The notes under the pieces are model-generated. The model did no database searches and had not been told where the DNA came from. It worked only from the letters and a program-made list of their open reading frames with translations. Both the position numbers and the translations under genes were made by a program. Positions 12,515 to 24,242 of a stretch of 64,000 nucleotides of DNA are shown piece after piece; the stretch's first letter is position 1, and each line of letters opens with the position of its first letter. Location of the stretch: assembly GCA_002633005.1 (NCBI GenBank), contig NMRA01000452.1, positions 160,270 to 224,269 on the forward strand. Direction: 5' to 3'. Source of the stretch: Phoronis australis (taxonomy: Eukaryota > Phoronida > Phoronidae).

Positions 12515-13044
12515 ATGGTGAGATGAAGTGAAAAAATTTGATCAGGAATGGATTAGGACATGATAAGTGATTATGACATTGAGTGTACACTTTCAGGATT
12601 TTTCCAGGTGAGAGAGTGGCGAGGCAGTAAATTAAAAAAAGTACATTTTCTCATATTTTTGTCAAAAAAATAAAAAGTGTACACTCAGGGTTGAAAGCAG
12701 AATTTTGTAGCAAACAGTTTGATATAAATATCATTAAAATCGGTTCAGTAACGGCCATTTAACAGCTGAAAGTTTGACCCCTACTGAAAGTCACAAGAAT
12801 TTACCGGTGAGTGAAAAATTTGTGAAGTGCTCGCTTTACTTCAATTTTTAAAAATACTCATTAATGTCCAATTTATTTGTAATGGATATCATTAGAAAGA
12901 AGAAAAATTAAATATTTTACTGGCATACTTTTCATTTTCCACCACTTAGTATGCTTATAGATAGGAGCTTGTGAAAATCATGAAAAATGGCAAAATTTCG
13001 CTCTTGCTGAATTTCCGCCATATTGGTTTGCTCACCCTACCTCT
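12515..13044. other. unique noncoding sequence between gap and duplication
   Basis: AT-rich, with no gene recognised. It does not match the sequence left of copy A (8100-8640), so the two copies diverge abruptly at 8645/13045, inside the left arm of the foldback element. Confidence 0.6.
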
Positions 13045-14533
13045 AGTCATGTTGATTCCAAATGTATTACTTGTACTGATTGGTCGATTATTATTCACAT
13101 TCACAATTTCCGATTTTTTCCAAAGTGTTCATTTGCAATGCGGATTTAGTGAGGCAGCCATTTTTAAAAGTGCGACACCAGTCGGCTGGATTAATAACTA
13201 ACGGTTAACCGCGAGATGTCAAGTGTTTTCGAACACGATATTTGTCCGCGAGAACACACACTCGTGTTTTTTCTAATAAGGTTTTGAAGAGGGAATCATT
13301 TATAAATGACTATTACTGTTTTTTACTCAGAGTTTCCCTAACATGCCATGCGGTATCTTCAACATACTAGCCAATTTTGGGGTCTTTTTGACACATGCAT
13401 GATCGTTGTAGTTATCATTCCTGCTGACAGGTGTCGCAGTTTTATAATGGCGGTCACTCGAGATCGACTGCCGCCAGTGAACACCTCGTTAAAACGGTGA
13501 ATGCATGAATAAAAAGATACCTAGTCGGTACGAGTAATACATTTTTGGAATCACCATGATCACCCTGACGAGGAATCAGAAAATATTAATATCAAGTATG
13601 TACGTTAATGGAGTTGGATTGTAAACAACTGGGCACTCTTTTATGAGCCAGTTACTTCCACCGATTAACACCAGGTTTGTTCTCATTTTCAGCCAGTTAT
13701 GACTTGATATGGTCCCCTGGTAGTTTACCTCTCGGCCTAACAATGGTATAACTGGTAGTGTCAAAATGTCCTGGTATGGAGCAGTAATGGATCAGTGGTG
13801 TCATTCAGTCAACTAAACTTAGGACAGGAATATTCAGAAAATCACTATATTAAAAAGGGCTACATTTGCCATGACATGGCCTGAATATAAGGCGATACTC
13901 AAACAAGCAATAAAAGTTGATACTGAAATATAAGGCCATAGTTTCATATTAGGTTATATAGTACCTATTAGAAAATCGGCAGTCGTCCATTTTATGCGTA
14001 AGTTACCTTTTTGTCATCAGTAGATTGGGTTGTTGACTTGCACTGCAATGTTTGAAGAACTGATTGGTGGATCACACAATCATTAATGTTAAACTGTTAA
14101 CAAACTTTTAAAGATTTAGCCATCAAATTTTAAACCTGCCAGAGAAGTCGATAACTCATATCCAGGTCACTACAAGTGATTTGTTCGAAATTTTCGCCAG
14201 CTGGCAGTGATTCGAAGTAATTCCCAACAATTGGGGTTGATGACTAAATGTTTGTTGAAATCTAGTTGACAGAAGACTTCTCTATAATTTATCAATCGGA
14301 ACGTAAATATCTGACCCTAAAATAGTCCTTTTTGTTGAGTTCATGGGCTGTCATTAAAACATTCCAGGACGTTTGCTTGGTGAGTCGCTGCTATGATTTT
14401 GTTCTGTCTACCAATTGCAATAACGAGGAAGTTGATTATTTTGATACTGACCAGCTTCCTCTCTTCTCGGTCCAGTAAAGTGCAGTAGTTCATGGGCCCA
14501 GATGTTATTTAAGTGTGATACATCTACATGTAG

Positions 14534-15336
14534 CAGTGTTCTCCACGGCCTGTTTTAACTCGACGCTGTAACGAGTTTGGATTTTGCCGCGTCGAGTTTG
14601 GAAAATGCGCGTCGAGTTTAGAAAGTGCTGCGTCAGGTTTGAACTTTTGTCCTGGCTTGGTATTTCAGCCCTCAACACTAAAGCAGTGCCAAATTAACCA
14701 AACTCAAGCCCATTGCAGAAATTTAGAGGCAGTCAACACTATATGTATAACTTCGTAAGATACTACAAGAGTTTAAATTTTAATTAACAAAATCTGCAAA
14801 AATCTTTAAATAACAAACATTTCATGGAGTCACCTAGCTTGCTTAATTAACTGACTAATCTACTTTGTCATTCTAACTTTAAAATTTTGCAAGTCAATCT
14901 GTAAAAAAGCAATTTAATTTGCTTAATAAAGACAATTTTGATTTTGACTGACATCTAGTGGCAAGTTAGAACTTTATGAGCTTATTAAACTTGACAACAG
15001 GTGTCACTAAAAACTAGGTCACATCAGAACTCATGTTAGTAGTACTTAATATGTCTAATTGATATTAAAATTGGCATTGGTATTATTAAAGGAACTTTTG
15101 ATCTTTTGTTTGCTGCTGTGGGTCTGTCAAATGCTTTGGAGGAATTATGAGATGCATTGGTAGGAAAGCTAAACTTTGAAGTGTCTAAAAAGTAGGTCAC
15201 ACCAGTGCAGTGTACAGTTTTAAATCATATATAAATACCTCCAGCATAACCATGCTTATGGTTGACTCGAGACAATGTCAGTAACTGACATTCAACATTT
15301 GCGTCGAGTTTGGAATTTATAATGTGGAGAACACTG
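14534..15336. mobile_element. hAT-like nonautonomous DNA transposon, 803 bp, with 6-bp target duplication
   Basis: The ends are a perfect 13-bp inverted repeat, CAGTGTTCTCCAC at 14534-14546 and its reverse complement at 15324-15336. The similarity extends inward to a shared AACTCGACGC about 25 bp inside. ATGTAG flanks both sides (14528-14533 and 15337-15342), a 6-bp target duplication. GCGTCGAGTTTGGA-like motifs repeat several times near the left end and once near the right end. There is no transposase frame, so it is nonautonomous. The element is present only in copy B of the surrounding duplication. The CAG...CTG ends suggest hAT; a 6-bp rather than 8-bp duplication is atypical for most hAT groups. 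Confidence 0.8.
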
Positions 15337-15520
15337 ATGTAGGCGTAGTGGTCAAGTTTCTGTTTTGACTTTGGTGCTTTGGTGATGAAACTATACAGGG
15401 AGGAAGGTACTTTACAGCTATTCATAGGGTTTAGACTCACTGGGTCTGTTGATCCTGATTATGTCACTAAATATATTCGGTGCTCAATTAAAAATTTTCT
15501 CAACCTTTGAAATGGAGTTC

Positions 15521-15556
15521 GCACGCACGCATGCACGCACGCACACACACACACAC
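15521..15556. repeat. (ACGC)n/(CA)n microsatellite
   Basis: Short allele-like counterpart of the tract at 10227-10325. Confidence 0.9.
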
Positions 15557-16855
15557 GTTCTTAGTGTGGCTTTTCGATAATACAGCTGGTCTCTTTATTT
15601 TGTGTTGACATCAATAAGTTATGAATCTGTGAGGCAAAGAAAGATTATGGCTTAAGCGTTACTTAATAATTATCATCCGCTTTGCCAAGACATGTAAATC
15701 CAAAGCAGGAATTTCAATGCCTTCCTCCATTAATGATTGTATCAAGGGAACAGTGTGTCTTGACCTCAGTATAACTAGCTAAGTAAATTCTTTGGTCACT
15801 TTAAACCATGTCCTGGTATCAAAAAGGTCAACTCTCTTCGCAGGTGTCAATGTCAAATTTTTATCCTTTCATTTTGTATGGCGACTGGTAAAAATCTCAA
15901 TTTGCCAGCACAGTTCCAAACATGGGCTCAAAATACCACTGCAATGTAAACAGACAGGAGTCGGTTGTTTGGGTAAAAATTGGAAGGGCCCATTCATGAC
16001 TTGCTCAAACTGTGTGTCCTGGTTGCCTGCCCTTTGTAAGGTAGAAGGTGAGTCTATGCGGGATATTGGGTACGAGGGGAGTAATTAGTTATGACTCGTT
16101 GGTGAGCATGCAGTGTACTCCTGATGTCTGTTCCCTAAAGAAAGGGCGACTCCTGTGGTCTGGTGGACATTTGGTCAATTCACCAATTTTTAAATTCAGA
16201 TTATATCCCGTTTTTTCCTCTCCACTGTCGCCAGCTATGTGCAGCTGTTTGTGATGGCCAGGAATTTCCTTGTTTTGGTGACTTCATTTTGCAAGGTTGT
16301 ATTTGCCCAGTTGACGAGGTAAGCGTTTAGCCTAAAGCAAGGTTGTTTTTATTGAAGTTTAGAGTTTGTTGTTGCTTTATAAAGGGATGAGATTGCAGGT
16401 CAAGTACTATAAATTGTAATTATAGGAGCAACAAACCCATTCTGTCAAAAAACAACTCTTGATTTATTGACTGAATATGTCTTTTCCTTTTCTTTACTTA
16501 ATTTAGAAAAGATTCCTATGCTAGAGAAAAACTGAAAGTTCAGTATTGCTTGGAACCAATTGCATGCTGTTTGTTTGTCACGGCAAGTTAGATGGAGTTG
16601 CTGAAGCATTATGGCTCTATGGCTAATTCTTGACGTTTTATGGAAATTAATTTAAGCAAGGGATAGAGAGACAACGTTGCTTTGGAGGGGCAGATAGTCA
16701 CTTGAAGAAAGTCATATTAGAGACAAGAGCATAGTCTACAGCTGCATTTACTGTCTTGTGTGGGCCCTTTATGCGTCGATTTTAGAACACGATATCTCCA
16801 CCTTCCCTTCAGAAAATATTTGAAAAGCTATTGGAATTTTGTTTGTCAAACCTAA

Positions 16856-19800
16856 GAGGTGTGGACTTGGTGACAACAAGGATTTTCCCTTCAACCAAAA
16901 TCTTCTCACAGAAGGCAACTGACACTTTTTTCTCTCGTATGAGCGAGGGACTCCGTCACTATTTAAGCCATAACTTAAGGGTCAGAACATATTGGCTCCT
17001 AAGTCCTATTTGCACTGCATCGTCCAAAGCCATGTTGACGTAAATGTTGCCGAAGAGGAAAACAGTCTTTTTCTTGCTCAAATTTGCAAAATGTATTATG
17101 CATCGGACAGCAGCGAAGATCACTTGACACAGATTTGTATTTTTTTTGTATTTGCATTGTGCAGGACATTCTCCACCTAAAATGGTGACAAATTGAGACG
17201 TGTTTTGGTATACACAATACTTAACAGCAACTGGTTCTTTGTTGTGGCATTTATTCAAGGTGTAAACTGTAACTTAAGATTGTTGGGCGAAGAAATGAAG
17301 GTAATTTTTCAAGAAAAATACCCTTCAAGTGAAACGAGATGACCTCATGAAATTGTAACGCGATTCGTAAACTAATTTAATAAATTTTTATTTATGGAAA
17401 TTGTGCCCTGACAATGTGGTCACAAGAAGAGATTCAGTGACCTGGATCTTTGTTGTCGTTTCTGTGACAGCAATGAATTTAAATTTTGTTTCCATTCTAG
17501 CTAACTTTTCTAAGAAAAAGAGTTTTTGTGTAAGATGCAGTTCAATTTATTCACATTTGACTTAAAATCAAAATTCCATCTCAGTGGTTACTAGAGTCAT
17601 GACCATGAGAAGTGAAGACTGCTATGGGCACCACCTGGCCTGACATGCTGAGTACTATTGTTCTGTACTGCAGACTTATTGCAGCTATTCTGACCATGTT
17701 ATGAAATGACCTGCCTATCACTCTTGAGGCATCTTTACCCCCTGTGCAAGGCTTGGATTTGGCCATAAATTCATTACTAGAATATAGTGCAATCTTTCAC
17801 AAGGTTGTGCTTTTGCATTTGGAAGGTAAGTCACATTTCCTAGAACTGAGAGTATAGTGACTTAGTCTTCCAATAGCCTGTTCACAAAAGGTTAGAACAC
17901 TAGCATTTTCTCTCTAGCATTTTGGCCAGTAGTGAGGATGCCATTATAGCGAACGGTTATAAATGTCACTTTTGGTGACTTTCAGTTACAGTTCATTGTT
18001 TACGACAGGATGGTCGTGCTTTGATGTCAAGTGTTGCTTTGTATTATATGGGGCTGGTGAGGAAAGTACCAGTAAAAATTGACCCTCACCAACAACACGA
18101 AGCAAGAGGAGCGATTATCACAATATTGCACCTACCTGTTTAAATGGCTGGCTACAGTCAGTCATATGAGTTTCTATATTTTATGTAATACATTCTTCCA
18201 AAATAATGGATTATGTTTATCACAAGTCTGTTAATTGTTATATCTTACTACTTGTCATACTGAATGGGTTCACTATAAAGGTCTTGAGAATACATTTTCT
18301 CTCTCCTATGTCATGTTCGTTCACTGAACTTGCTGTTACTGTAATAGCAAATAGTCTCAGGTAATCAGGCTTAATCATTGAGTATATTTTCTAAGAAACC
18401 GATGAATGTGTTTATTGTGTATGATAAACATAGCGGTGAATGGTGTGAAGGGAAAATACAGTTGGCTACCTCATCCAACTGTGTGTGGCTGGTTCACTTT
18501 CTGGTCGTGGAGTTGGTTGCAAGTCATTTGACCGATATCACTTTTCTTTTATTGATTGTACCATCACTTACTGTGGCTAATGTGTGGTTTCTGTACTTTC
18601 TGAGAGGCTCCATGTCTTCGTCAAGGTAGTGCATTTGTTTCATTGATCTGTGCGAGGCATTTGAATACTATTTAGAATTGATCTTGTCGCTGTTTTCAGA
18701 AAAAAAATTAAGATATCCGCAATGACAATGGTGATGATGGCTCTGTTCATTTGCGTGTTGGAGTGGTTGTCATCCATCTGTACAGGTGCCACGGTTATTA
18801 CCCATCCCTGGCATCACCATGGTTACTTGGGCAGCTTGTTCTTGTGAAAAACGACAGTGCTGATCTAGCATTTTGGGTTTAAAGCTAGGGAGACGAATAT
18901 TGATCCAAAAGTAATTGTGACGGCTCATTATTGGTGTATGTTAGTTACCTCCTGCTGCTTGGTTTGTCAGTAACTGCTATGATTGTGGTTTGGAACATGT
19001 CTAAAACATGATGTTAAACTTGGACGAGGAGTTCATGCGAGATTGGGAATGGGTTTGTTTTGTTGTCATCTCGAAGTTCCCCTTGGTTGCAGTAAGGACA
19101 GGTGTTGCTAAATATGAGTCAATTGGCTCAGAGTTTCAAGGTCGTCTCATAACAACATAACTCCAACTAGAGAAGTATCATGGATGCTAAGTGCCAAGTT
19201 AGTCTAGTTGAACCCTTCAGGCCTGCTTCGGAGCTTGCAGATACGGATGTTATTGCAGTTTTACGAGTGAATCACGGAAAGTTATTGCAAGATGGCACTC
19301 CCGAAATCACCATGCCGGCGTATTTTTTTGTTAAGTTTGAAGTATATCTTTGGCCAGATGTTAAAAGTAAAACACTTATATTTGTGATGAATTAAACCAA
19401 CGACGTCCACAACTCATGCTTTTCTGACAACTCATGCAGATTACTGCGACGACCTAAAAAAATAACCGTTCATATCGCATCTAGGCTTTTTCTTGGCTTT
19501 CTATTGACCTACTGAACTACGAAGTTGACTTGCGCTCATAACTACAATCAAGGAGCAAAGCTAAGCATTCATGTTGACTGACACCCCATAACATTCTTGG
19601 TTTGATGCAAGCAATATAAGTGCTACTGGCAGTAACTGTCAACAAACCTTCCACAGATGTGTTCCATGCTTGTTGCAAATTGTTTACTCAGTGGCATGTG
19701 AGATGGTAAATTCTGATAAGTACCATTAAATCATGACAAGGTGTCCATGTCTGACCTAATTTTGATAGGACACTAACTTGACCCCATTTATTCAAGGATA

Positions 19801-20700
19801 GGCAGGGTTCCTTTTAGCAGCAGGAGACTGAAGCCTACCATACTTATTTTTGAGGAGCCTGGGCTTCTGTGCTACACTTTGTAGATCCACAAGTAAATAT
19901 TGTTACAGTGTTATCCATCACTTGGGAGGTCCACTTTGACAGTGGTTCATGAACAATCACATATATCAACTAAAAAGAGATTTATGTTTTCATTTATGTA
20001 CACTAAACTGCTAAGAGAGTTAATTTTTGCTTATCAAGTTTTATGTACTTTGAATTAGGAGAGCAATATTTCATGTGCTCTGGTTTTTGTGTTCTTACCT
20101 GCTTTGATGTACTGGCATCTGTTCACTTTGTGGTCTGGGTTTGTGATTTCTACAGTGGTCAGCTCAGGGGGTGTCAGTGTGTGAGAGTGACATCTGGTGT
20201 TTGGGTGACAACAAGAGGGCAGACCTATGTAGTAATGCGCAATATAGTCTGACTGCAGAGGAAGTTTCTGCAACCAAGTTTTCCGTGACTGAATTGCTCC
20301 ACTAATCTACTAAATTAGGAGTTCTTTCCGATCTCGCTTATTACCGAGTACCCCTTCTCGAGCTCCAAGGCTCTGCGCAGACCTGACTCCCTGAAGTAGA
20401 TACAATTCTGACACTGTCTGCTTACTTGTAGTATTTTTAGCATGTGATTGTGGTGTATGGTGATTTTGTATTTCTACCTGATTTCCAAACAAAACCTGTG
20501 GTCTGATTCTGACCTGCAGGTTGCCAAATCTAACCCTGCAGTTCTTTATTATTGGCGTGCTCCTGATAAGAAAGACATAAGGCTTAATTAAAAAAAAACC
20601 GCTGAGAACCTGCTTTGCGGTTTAATAGTAGTTTATCATATTTTTTATTCCTTGGAATGTGTGACTGATGTATTGTTTGCTTTTCATTCTGACAGTTAAT
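16856..20700. other. noncoding sequence with no recognised gene
   Basis: Only short frames without recognised domains (for example 18378-18629 and 19180-19395). No convincing splice-site pairs or transposon ends were found. Confidence 0.45.
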
Positions 20701-20701
20701 G

Positions 20702-20972
20702 TCTGTGTAAATGAGCTTGACAGTACAGTATTGCCTGTGTAAATGAGCTTGACAGTACAGTATTGCCTGTGTAAATGAGCTTGACAGTACAGTATTACCT
20801 GTGTAAATGAGTTTGACAGTACAGTATTGCCTGTGTAAATGAGCTTGACAGTACAGTATTACCTGTGTAAATGAGCTTGACAGTATAGTATTGCCTGTGT
20901 AAATGAGTTTGACAGTATAGTATTGCTTGTGTAAATGAGCTTGACGGTTCAGTATTGCCTGTGTAAATGAGC
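20702..20972. repeat. 32-bp minisatellite, about 8.5 copies
   Basis: The unit is CCTGTGTAAATGAGCTTGAC followed by AGTACAGTATTG, repeated with a strict 32-base period and few substitutions. The 134-codon minus-strand frame across it is a by-product of the repeat. Confidence 0.95.
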
Positions 20973-22522
20973 TTGCAATGCTGCTCACCTGATGAGGTCA
21001 GTTACAATAAAGCTGGATATTGTCTTTTGTTTGTTGGATACTTACCAACAATCACCAACCTTGTCACTGTCTTATGACAACTGTAAAGCAGATGTATGTG
21101 CAGATGTGCTCTTTCTCAAAATGGTGGATCTCTGGCCATAAGTAGGTGAAAAGATCCAGACATGGTTACCTAATATGATACGAAATGATGATATGTCCTC
21201 TAGAGACTATACCACTATACAAACCCCAAGTCCCTTCCTTAGTCTTGATTACACCTCACTGCCATTCATTTGAGAGAACCCCCAGGCATGAAACTATTGT
21301 GATAAGATGTCTTTCATAACAGATGTCTTTATAAGGCCTGTCCACTTTCTCTTTGTTCTACAAATATTGGTCAGCAGTAGAGTCTCACAGTCACAGCTTA
21401 GCTTGGCATTTAGTAAGGCATCCATTTCAGTTGGACACATTACTGAATTATTTGGTCTTGTTTGCTGAATGATCTGAAATTAGAAGTAAATCGGTTAACA
21501 TTTACAGTAATGCTTGTATTGATCAAAGCTTGTGAGTTTCCACTGCAAACGCTTTTCTTGAGAGTGCAGGGCAAATGTTTCAATATTAATTTCCTCAGAT
21601 ATGTTGGAGTCGGTTGTTAAACTGTGATGCTGTATAAAATGAAAGAGTTTAATTTTTTCATTTTAAATGCTCGCGTTGCTCTCGTCGCCTGTCTGCAATT
21701 TTAAACTATCGAGACGTTGAAATGCACCCGTGCTTCTCTGAATGTCACACTGTTCTCATAAGGTGAAAATGCAAACATAATCGTGTTGGAAGTACGGGAA
21801 TGCCAACAAATATGGCGGAAGTGAGCTGCAGCTAACATTCCCTGTATTGCACACTTATTTGCATTGTTACTCAACTGACATTTATTCAGGTTCAATGAAT
21901 TGTGGTTAGTTGTTGGGTTAGCAAGAACAGACTTGAATGGGAAAAAAGACAAGTCTGGGTAGAAAGGGCTTTGAAAAATGTACTGTTTGATGTCAATCAT
22001 GCCATGATTTCTTGTATATTGATATGCTAATCAGTAAAGACAATGTTAAGAACAGTGATATCCCCAATAAAAATTCCAAGCACAAGGAAGTTTTCATTTG
22101 TTTTACATTGTGTGGGAGGTCTGACATTTCTTAACATTGGACAAGGGGTGAAATCTATATTTTCAAGTGTGTACAATAAATACGTGTTACCAGAGACTTG
22201 CTTTTCAGGGACACCAGTGAACAAAGCAGTGGTCTTATTTTAGCCACCTGTTGTAACTGCTAGCCTGCTAGGTAATGATGACATTTTTTACACAGAATCA
22301 AAGTTCCTTTCTGATACAAAACATGAACTCAACAGTCACAGATAAACTATCTGGTTGTACCCATAAAAATTATTTCATTCGATTTCTTTTGTAGTATTTG
22401 ACACCAGCATAGGTGTCTTCTTAACTCAATGTAGAACAAACATTGCACAGAGAATTTTGGAACACATTGGCCCATGACATGAGCCTCTTGAAAGGTTGTG
22501 CATTACACTCCACCCACTAGTG

Positions 22523-22586
22523 ATGTAATGTGGAATGTGTAATGTGGAATGTGTAATGTGTAATTTGGAATGTGTAATGTGGAATG
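22523..22586. repeat. short GTAATGTGGAAT-type tandem repeat
   Basis: Imperfect repetition of AATGTGGAATGTGT/AATGTGTAAT over about 64 bases. Confidence 0.75.
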
Positions 22587-22710
22587 ATGTTTGGCACTGC
22601 CGGGAGAAGACTGAAAAATAGCGATGTGTTTTTCTAAACTGGCCAACTGGTTAATTTTTCAAAAGACCACTGGCTAAATGTGTTGCGAGTGCTGCCAAAC
22701 ATGTCGCAGT

Positions 22711-22776
22711 GATGTGTAAACAGGTCGTGCAGAACAATGTGCCATGTGTAAACAGGTCGTGCAGAACAATGCGCCA
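22711..22776. repeat. 32-bp tandem duplication
   Basis: Two near-identical copies of a unit starting GTGTAAACAGGTCGTGCAGA, 32 bases apart (22714 and 22746). Confidence 0.85.
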
Positions 22777-23161
22777 TGTCCTTTGCGAATTTTCGCTCTC
22801 AAAATGTATGTAATCGTTCACTTAAGAGAAATGTGTCAGAGTTTTAACAGCAGCTTGCCCTGTTTGGGTGGAAACATACCTAGACTCTGCTATGGTTTAG
22901 AATACTTGAAAACGGGAAGTATTAGGAATTCCTGCACAATTTGTATTGAGAAATAACGCCCTTTGATGTGGAACTGCTTCTTTAAAATTTTGACGTAGAA
23001 ATATTTGGTCAAAGTCATCGACCTGGAAACTGTGTCCATGGGTCCAAATGTTCTGCATTACCAAATTTTCAATAAGTGATGTCAGTTTTATGTCATCATC
23101 ATGGGTGATTTCTGACCAACTGGTGAGAAGTTGCAATAATGATTTACTTTCTTATCCACAG

Positions 23162-23241
23162 GGTGCGCTAGGATTGCCGTCCTCATGACGTCGGACCGGG
23201 GGACTAGTGGGGAACCCGAACTTTACGTAAAGTCATCACCG
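23162..23241 (+). CDS. LARP4: LARP4-like exon 1a: 5' UTR end plus start codon and residues 1-19
   Basis: The exon follows the acceptor TTATCCACAG and ends before a strong donor, CCG then GTGAGT (23242). The ATG at 23185 opens 19 codons, MTSDRGTSGEPELYVKSSP, ending in phase 0, which joins cleanly to the PAM2 exon at 41382. An acceptor before it implies a further upstream noncoding exon that I could not locate. The start MTSD resembles the start of vertebrate LARP4B as I recall it (MTSDQ...), which supports the call. The exon is GC-rich relative to its surroundings. The intron to exon 2 would be about 18 kb, unless exon 1b is used. Confidence 0.75.
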
Positions 23242-24242
23242 GTGAGTTTGTGATAGTCTATGATTACATGCATACAAACAGGTGCGTCCTCTGCTCATTC
23301 TCTTTCAAATCTGTACTGTCAACTTTTTATTGGAACTATATGTACAAAAAACTAAAGAGTGTTCTCACACTACTTGTAGACCCTGGTTTTCCATTTTCAA
23401 AAACACAGTAACCTGTTTTAGAAAGTACGAAAATCTGTTGTCATTTCCTTTTTTCAAATTAGTTGAATTTTACGATCGGTGTCTTGAAAAACAAGTATTT
23501 TTTCATTGGCATTATGGGAATATGAGGTAATACCTGTGTTGTTGAGTGATGATAATCAGAACTACCTGTCTATGTTGTGTTTGACCGATTCTGTGACCCA
23601 AGCACTTGGCCCTGAATGGAAGTGCAACCTAAGGATTATAAGTGATGGCTTCAGTTATCTCTCGGTGTTACCTGGTGTCCTGTGCTGGTCTCGTCTCACT
23701 GATACTGTCCGTTATCAGCATTTGACTGGCTTCAAGCCAGGCGCACAGTTTGTACTGGACACAGCGGAGTGGTGGTGTGTCACAAGCTCAGGTTAAGTCT
23801 CATCCGGGAGAAAGTTGATTCAGTTGCACGAGCTGCAAACGTGCAGTGCATTCACGGCTTTGGAAATGTGGGAGACTTGTTGTTCAGTGATACAACACCA
23901 CCTTGCATTGCTATATTTTTTGAAGATTTTCTATAGCTATTGCAAAGATGCAGAAAGAAAGTGAAACGATAGCTTAGTTGACAGTTGTACAACCTCTGCT
24001 GCTATGGGGAGTCACTCTTGCTGTTCATCAGCTATCATTTCTGGTTTCCTCAATAGATGTCTTTAGTTCACTGGCTGGCTTTGTTTGCTGTCTCTCCTCC
24101 AGATGCCACCACATATTCTCTGTGTAGGCTACTCATGTAGATGAGTGAGGCTGAACTAATTACAACACAGGGCCTAATGAAGACATATCAGACGACTGCG
24201 GATGTTGTATTGATCTGGTTTGCTTGACGCGCTATTCCTGTG

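Larger units (their letters stand above)
13045..16855. repeat. large direct duplication, copy B
   Basis: Counterpart of 8645-11623. It keeps the right arm of the foldback element (about 13400-13640) but only the inner part of the left arm. It contains an extra block (about 14516-15440) that includes a complete inverted-repeat transposon. The match to copy A ends at 16855, where copy A meets the N gap. Confidence 0.9.
20973..23161. other. noncoding sequence upstream of the LARP4-like first coding exon
   Basis: No coding exon seen. It contains two small tandem repeats, listed separately. The last bases before 23162 (TTATCCACAG) form a splice acceptor, so at least part of this is intron following an unidentified 5' untranslated exon. 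Confidence 0.5.

Noticed and set aside
11577-12590. Open frames of about 300 codons on both strands
   Set aside because: They exist only because the 891-base N run contains no stops.
20702-20972. CRISPR-like regular repeat
   Set aside because: The 32-bp units are directly tandem with no spacers, in an animal genome.
20584-20988. 134-codon minus-strand frame
   Set aside because: It is the 32-bp minisatellite translated through.
23506-23796. 96-codon plus-strand frame just after exon 1a
   Set aside because: No recognised domain, no acceptor/donor context compatible with the LARP4 model, and it lies in the intron.
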